Of a stretch of 8,572 nucleotides of DNA, positions 5,886 through 8,572 are shown one piece after another. A program made the position numbers and the translations under genes. The stretch spans positions 1 through 8,572 of the forward strand of contig CACXNN010000049.1 in the NCBI GenBank assembly GCA_902768995.1, in the 5' to 3' direction. Below the pieces are notes generated by a model, which was not told the DNA's origin, ran no database searches, and was given only the letters and a program-made list of their open reading frames with translations. The stretch's first letter is position 1. Every line of letters starts with the position of its first letter. Source of the DNA: an uncultured Eubacteriales bacterium. GTDB taxonomy: Bacteria > Bacillota > Clostridia > Christensenellales > CAG-138.

Positions 5886-6359
5886 TTATTTCCCCGTTGT
5901 AAACGGGATATTCAGCTTCTGCAGCAGGGCCGTGACCTCGTCGTAGGCGGCTTTGATGGCATGGTCGTCCTTGAGCTCCACGGTGGTCTCCGCCTTGTAG
6001 TCCTTCAACAGGTTCTCCTCCAGCTGAGCGAGATTTACCTCCTGCCCCTCGTAGAGGAGCTTGTCCTCCTTGACGGTGACGGTCAGCACCCCGTCGTCCT
6101 GGGGCGCGGCGACCTCCTGCACCTTCTCCTGCACCGTCTCCACGGCCTCCTGGGCTTTCTCCTGGACCTGCTCCACGGTCTCGGCCGCCTTCTCCTGGGC
6201 CGTCTCCAACGCCTGCCCGGTCAAAAGGCCGCCGCCCTCCCGGCCGATGCCCAGCCCGAAGTGGCCGCCCGCCAGCAGCAGCGCCAGGATCACCGCCCCC
6301 GCGGTCACCTTGCCGCCCGTATGCCGATTCCTTTTGGGACTCCGCTTGCTGTCTTCCAT
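5886..6359 (-). CDS. Membrane-anchored coiled-coil protein with ExbD/TolR-like C-terminal domain
   Basis: This is the third gene of the ExbB-like operon. The 157-residue product has a basic cytoplasmic start (1-17), one membrane helix (about 18-38), a coiled coil (about 49-84) and a C-terminal domain (about 90-150). The coil is built from near-identical 11-residue units beginning QEKA at 55, 66 and 77. The last domain runs VTVKEDKLLYEGQEV, then a Leu-rich helix, then TTVELKDDHAIKAAYDEVTALLQKL. This follows the order of the ExbD/TolR periplasmic domain: strand, strand, helix, strand with Asp, then the helix beginning Y/D-E. Its membrane helix has no acidic residue, so it cannot carry protons as ExbD does. 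A strong SD, AAGGAGGT (6376-6369), lies 9 nt before the ATG. It probably dimerises with, or sits beside, the preceding ExbD-type protein; that is inference. Confidence 0.8.
   Translation of the reverse strand: MEDSKRSPKRNRHTGGKVTAGAVILALLLAGGHFGLGIGREGGGLLTGQALETAQEKAAETVEQVQEKAQEAVETVQEKVQEVAAPQDDGVLTVTVKEDKLLYEGQEVNLAQLEENLLKDYKAETTVELKDDHAIKAAYDEVTALLQKLNIPFTTGK
6099..6197 (-). repeat. Three degenerate 33-bp units encoding a hendecad coiled coil
   Basis: Residues 55-87 of the third operon protein form three consecutive 11-residue units of the type QEKxxExVExV. The first two differ at only three positions and the third degenerates after seven residues. An 11-residue period is typical of right-handed or nearly straight coiled coils. 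Confidence 0.75.
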
Positions 6360-6382
6360 GGTTTTTTTACCTCCTTATGGGT

Positions 6383-7006
6383 CTATCCTTCGTGAATGTC
6401 CAGCTCCAGCACGCTCAGCGGGATGTCCCGGTCCCGGGCCTCCCCCTTCACCTCCTGGACGATGCGCTCGATCATGTCGTATTCCGCGTGATAGACGCGG
6501 GCCCGATCGTATTGAAACACCAGGAACGCCGCCTCCCGGTCCGTGCTCTTCAGCTTGTCCAGCAGCAGCCCTCGAAGCCGGTTGTAGGCGTAGGTGTCGT
6601 CGTCCCAGTCGTAGTCGATGAGGACGGTCCCCGCCCCCTCCGTCTCCAGGCGGATATCGCCCGCCTTGTCCACGCTGACGGTCATCACCAGAGAGTTGTC
6701 GAGGACGATGTTCTCCGTCCACAGCTGCCGCTGCAGGCCCTCCGCCCGCTCCTCCTGAGCTTCCGCCCGCCGGGCCTCCGCGTCGGCCCGGTCCCGCTGG
6801 GCCTGAGCCTCCGCCTCCAGGGCCGCCCGCTCGCTCCGGGCCTCGGTGAGCTCCGCCTGCATCTGGGCGGCGGCGGTCTCCGCCTGGGCCGAGGCGTCCA
6901 TGGCCTGGGCCGTGGTGGTCTTGGCCTGGATGAGCAGGATGAAGAGCATGATGAGGATCACGTCCAGCAAGGACGTGAGCTCTATGAAGATCTCCCGCCG
7001 CCTCAC
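6383..7006 (-). CDS. ExbD/TolR/MotB-type motor subunit with long coiled coil
   Basis: The 207-residue protein is the ion-carrying partner of the ExbB-like channel protein. Residues 11-27 (TSLLDVILIMLFILLIQ) form the single membrane helix and match the ExbD/TolR start, with D15 at the position of the aspartate that carries protons. An Ala/Glu/Arg/Gln-rich coiled coil (about 34-95) follows, far longer than the short linker in ExbD. The C-terminal domain (about 100-207) contains beta strands and a helix, including VFQYDRARVYHAEYDMIERIVQEV, consistent with a divergent ExbD-like fold. No OmpA-type peptidoglycan-binding motif is seen. It starts at GTG 7006, overlapping the TGA of the upstream gene by 4 nt, with GGAGGAT 8 nt before the GTG, indicating translational coupling. 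What the motor drives is unknown. Confidence 0.82.
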   Translation of the reverse strand: MRRREIFIELTSLLDVILIMLFILLIQAKTTTAQAMDASAQAETAAAQMQAELTEARSERAALEAEAQAQRDRADAEARRAEAQEERAEGLQRQLWTENIVLDNSLVMTVSVDKAGDIRLETEGAGTVLIDYDWDDDTYAYNRLRGLLLDKLKSTDREAAFLVFQYDRARVYHAEYDMIERIVQEVKGEARDRDIPLSVLELDIHEG

Positions 7007-7512
7007 CGGTCCCTATCCTCCGTGAGCAGCTCCCGCCGCTGCAGCAGCAGGTCCACGGCCTTGTCGTTGTCCTCCATGCGGGCGGAGAGGAACCCGTCCA
7101 GGAGCTTGAAGAGGATGGCGAACACCAGCCCCCAGAAGGTGGACGTGAGGGCGGCGAAAAAGTTGGTCTGCATGTCGGCCATGTCCGCCACCATGGGCAG
7201 GAGCGACACCACCGTGCCCAATATGCCCAGCAGGGGGAAGATGGCGGTCACGTTCATGAACACGGAATACAGGCTCTCGGACCGCTTGCGCATGGCCACC
7301 ACCTGCTCCTCGTCCACGTCCCGGATGGCCTTGGAGACGCTGTCCGGGTCGTTCCGCCGGGAGGGGACGAAGACGATCATATGGAGCTTCCGGTAGAGCC
7401 TGTCCGCGTTCTTGCGGGCGAAATAATAGCAGACCCCGTTCAGCGCCGCGGCCACGAAGATGATGAGGTCGAACCCCAGCAGATTGTGAGCGATCACCTG
7501 AAAAACCGACAT
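7003..7512 (-). CDS. ExbB/TolQ/MotA-type proton channel protein
   Basis: The 169-residue membrane protein is the first gene of the operon. It has three hydrophobic segments (about 12-31, 83-107 and 118-140) with a cytoplasmic loop between the first and second, as in ExbB and TolQ. The second helix contains FPLLGILGTVVSLL, matching the family's G-x-x-GTV core, and the third contains AALTSTFWGLVFAI, matching the A-L-x-T-x-x-GL-x-AI pattern with the channel-lining threonines and serine. It is shorter than typical ExbB (over 200 residues). With the Asp-bearing partner encoded next, it should form an ion-driven motor in the cytoplasmic membrane. ATG 7512 is chosen for GGGAGGT 7 nt upstream; an in-frame upstream ATG at 7557 lies inside the promoter and is unlikely. 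Confidence 0.87.
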   Translation of the reverse strand: MSVFQVIAHNLLGFDLIIFVAAALNGVCYYFARKNADRLYRKLHMIVFVPSRRNDPDSVSKAIRDVDEEQVVAMRKRSESLYSVFMNVTAIFPLLGILGTVVSLLPMVADMADMQTNFFAALTSTFWGLVFAILFKLLDGFLSARMEDNDKAVDLLLQRRELLTEDRDR

Positions 7513-7533
7513 AGCTCGTACCTCCCGTCTATC

Positions 7534-7562
7534 AGTATACAGAATCCGCGGCCCCATGGCAA
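7534..7562 (-). promoter_or_regulatory. Promoter for the ExbB-like operon
   Basis: On the minus strand TTGCCA (7562-7557) and TATACT (7539-7534) are separated by 17 bp, each one base from consensus. Transcription would start near 7527, giving a leader of only about 15 nt that begins at the SD. A 13-bp palindrome, GGAAAC-N-GTTTCC type (7565-7577), touches the upstream side of the -35 box and could bind a regulator. Confidence 0.75.
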
Positions 7563-7583
7563 CAGGAAACTGTTTCCCCCATC

Positions 7584-8081
7584 TCAGCGATCCCCCGGCC
7601 CGTCCTGCAACAGCGCCGAAAGGGCCGTGTACTCCCGCTGGTAGATGCCCCGGCGCTCCTCGTCGGTGGCCGCATAGTCATCGTGGCGGGAGAAGATTTG
7701 AAGGGCCTCCTCCACGGGCAGCCAGCGGGGCTCCAGGCCCATCCTTTGCTCCGCTTCCGTGAGCTTTGACTGGCAGCGGCCCACCACGGCGCCGAAGAAG
7801 TAGCGGCTGACGTATTTGCAGTCCTCGTAGTATTCCTGGAGCTCCAACGCACAGGCCGACGGCAGGACGACGCGACCCGTCTCCTCCGCCAGCTCCCGGA
7901 CGCAGCAGGTCCCCTCGTCCTCCCCCGCCTCCAGGCCGCCACCGGGGATCATCCAAAGATCGTCCCGGGCGGCGTAGGACAAAAGGATGCGGCCGTCCTC
8001 GATGATGACGCCCCGGCAGGCGGTGCGCTCATGGGTCCAATGGCCGAAATAGTTTTTGCCCACGATCTCGATGGTCCTCAT
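7584..8081 (-). CDS. Nudix hydrolase
   Basis: The 165-residue protein should hydrolyse a nucleoside diphosphate linked to another group, releasing a phosphate-containing product, in the cytoplasm. The Nudix box is complete: it runs from the G at 48 through E54, R62-E63 and E66-E67 to G69, matching GX5EX7REUXEEXG, with the Glu pair as metal ligands. The final hydrophobic position is Arg70, a small departure. An N-terminal strand (about 20-35) and a WMIPGGG lead-in (43-49) are typical. The substrate cannot be read from the sequence. ATG 8081 has GGAGGGG 8 nt upstream and overlaps the TGA of the upstream phosphodiesterase gene (ATGA), so the two are translationally coupled. No terminator is visible between its stop and the ExbB-like operon promoter, so read-through is possible. 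Confidence 0.92.
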   Translation of the reverse strand: MRTIEIVGKNYFGHWTHERTACRGVIIEDGRILLSYAARDDLWMIPGGGLEAGEDEGTCCVRELAEETGRVVLPSACALELQEYYEDCKYVSRYFFGAVVGRCQSKLTEAEQRMGLEPRWLPVEEALQIFSRHDDYAATDEERRGIYQREYTALSALLQDGPGDR

Positions 8082-8572
8082 GGTGCTTTCCCCTCCACGG
8101 GCCGGTAGCCCTCGAAGATGACGGCGTGGTTCTCCCCCATGAGCCGGGCGTGGTCCCGGGGCTCCCGGGCGGTCCAGAGGACCTTCATGGGGCCCATAGT
8201 TTCGCACAGGCGGACGCTGAGGGGCTTGGGGCCCAGGCGGTAGGCGACGAACTGGGGCCGGGTCAGGCAGTTGGTCAGGAGCCGGGACATCATGAACGCC
8301 AGATACCATTTGATGTGCTGTTTGGAAAAGCAGGCCGCCTCGGACAGCTGCCCCCGGAGGCGCTTGGGGTCGTGCTGCTTGAACCAGCGGACCATGGCCG
8401 GGTGGAAGCTCTCCACGCAGGCGGGGCCGCCGTACTCGTCCAGCATCCGGCGGGTGGCCTCGCATATGAGCGCCCAGTCCGGGCCGTATTTCAGCTCCAC
8501 GATCAGGGGCTGCTTGCCGTCGAATATCTTCAATACCTCCGAGAACAGGGGTATCCGAGCCTGGGTGCCGAA
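8078..8572 (-). CDS. Glycerophosphodiester phosphodiesterase, C-terminal part (cut by window edge)
   Basis: The reading frame runs off the right edge; the visible 164 residues are the C-terminal part of a GDPD-family enzyme that splits glycerophosphodiesters into glycerol-3-phosphate and an alcohol. The frame stays open from the edge through PLFSEVLKIF to PLIVELK, the expected block leading to the metal-binding E-L-K. It continues with CVESFHPAMVRWF, a GQLS motif, and VLWTAREP before an IFEGYRP ending, all typical of the family. The catalytic His-Arg and first Glu/Asp residues lie outside the window. An internal TTG (8533) is not a real start because homologous sequence continues upstream of it. 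It overlaps the Nudix gene at ATGA. Linkage to a Nudix enzyme suggests phospholipid or nucleotide-lipid turnover, an inference only. Confidence 0.93.
   Translation of the reverse strand, partial: FGTQARIPLFSEVLKIFDGKQPLIVELKYGPDWALICEATRRMLDEYGGPACVESFHPAMVRWFKQHDPKRLRGQLSEAACFSKQHIKWYLAFMMSRLLTNCLTRPQFVAYRLGPKPLSVRLCETMGPMKVLWTAREPRDHARLMGENHAVIFEGYRPVEGKAP

Noticed and set aside
5835..6621. Plus-strand frames opposite the third motor gene
   Set aside because: Leu/Gly/His-rich or Ser/Pro-rich products with no motif, opposite genes with good SDs and recognisable domains.
5886..7512. Zorya-type anti-phage system (ZorA/ZorB)
   Set aside because: ZorA is much larger with a long cytoplasmic tail, ZorB has an OmpA-like domain, and no helicase or nuclease gene is adjacent; only the motor theme is shared.
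5886..7512. Flagellar stator MotA/MotB
   Set aside because: The channel protein is too short and has three rather than four membrane helices, and no OmpA-type domain or flagellar gene is present.

Overview
The window reads as chromosomal DNA from a GC-rich, Gram-positive-type Firmicute, most likely a gut clostridium of the Oscillospiraceae sort. This placement is inferred. It rests on the GC-rich coding sequence, purine-rich Shine-Dalgarno (SD) sites, TTGACR/TATAMT-type promoters, a Cthe_2159-family carbohydrate-binding protein, a NagZ-type lipoprotein with a Pro/Thr linker, and no sign of outer-membrane genes. There are ten protein genes, one of them cut by the right edge. I see no rRNA, tRNA, CRISPR array or transposase.

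Left part (1-2902). A membrane-anchored NodB-family polysaccharide deacetylase (+) ends in a strong intrinsic terminator. It is followed by an exported beta-helix carbohydrate-binding protein (+). That gene converges on a small membrane-anchored protein (-), and the two share one bidirectional terminator hairpin.

Middle part (2903-5885). A NagZ-type family 3 glycosidase lipoprotein (-) is divergent from a two-gene unit (+) encoding a nucleoside-phosphorylase-fold protein and a GNAT acetyltransferase. Back-to-back promoters lie between them. After the GNAT gene come about 270 bases without a gene. This stretch is less GC-rich than its neighbours and full of nested inverted repeats, and it looks like an interspersed structured element.

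Right part (5886-8572). A three-gene minus-strand operon with a near-consensus promoter encodes a short ExbB/TolQ/MotA-type channel protein, an ExbD/TolR-type partner with the membrane aspartate and a long coiled coil, and a third membrane protein. The third protein has a hendecad coiled coil and an ExbD/TolR-like C-terminal domain but no membrane aspartate. This split, two-component version of ExbD in a bacterium apparently lacking an outer membrane is the most novel item in the window. Upstream lie a Nudix hydrolase and the C-terminal part of a glycerophosphodiester phosphodiesterase, joined by an ATGA overlap.

Several products act at the cell surface (deacetylase, carbohydrate-binding protein, N-acetylglucosaminidase lipoprotein, ion-driven envelope motor). 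They are separate transcription units, so a shared pathway is only a suggestion. Both peptidoglycan/glycan enzymes have a TATACT box exactly 6 nt before an ATG with no SD, which points to leaderless mRNAs.
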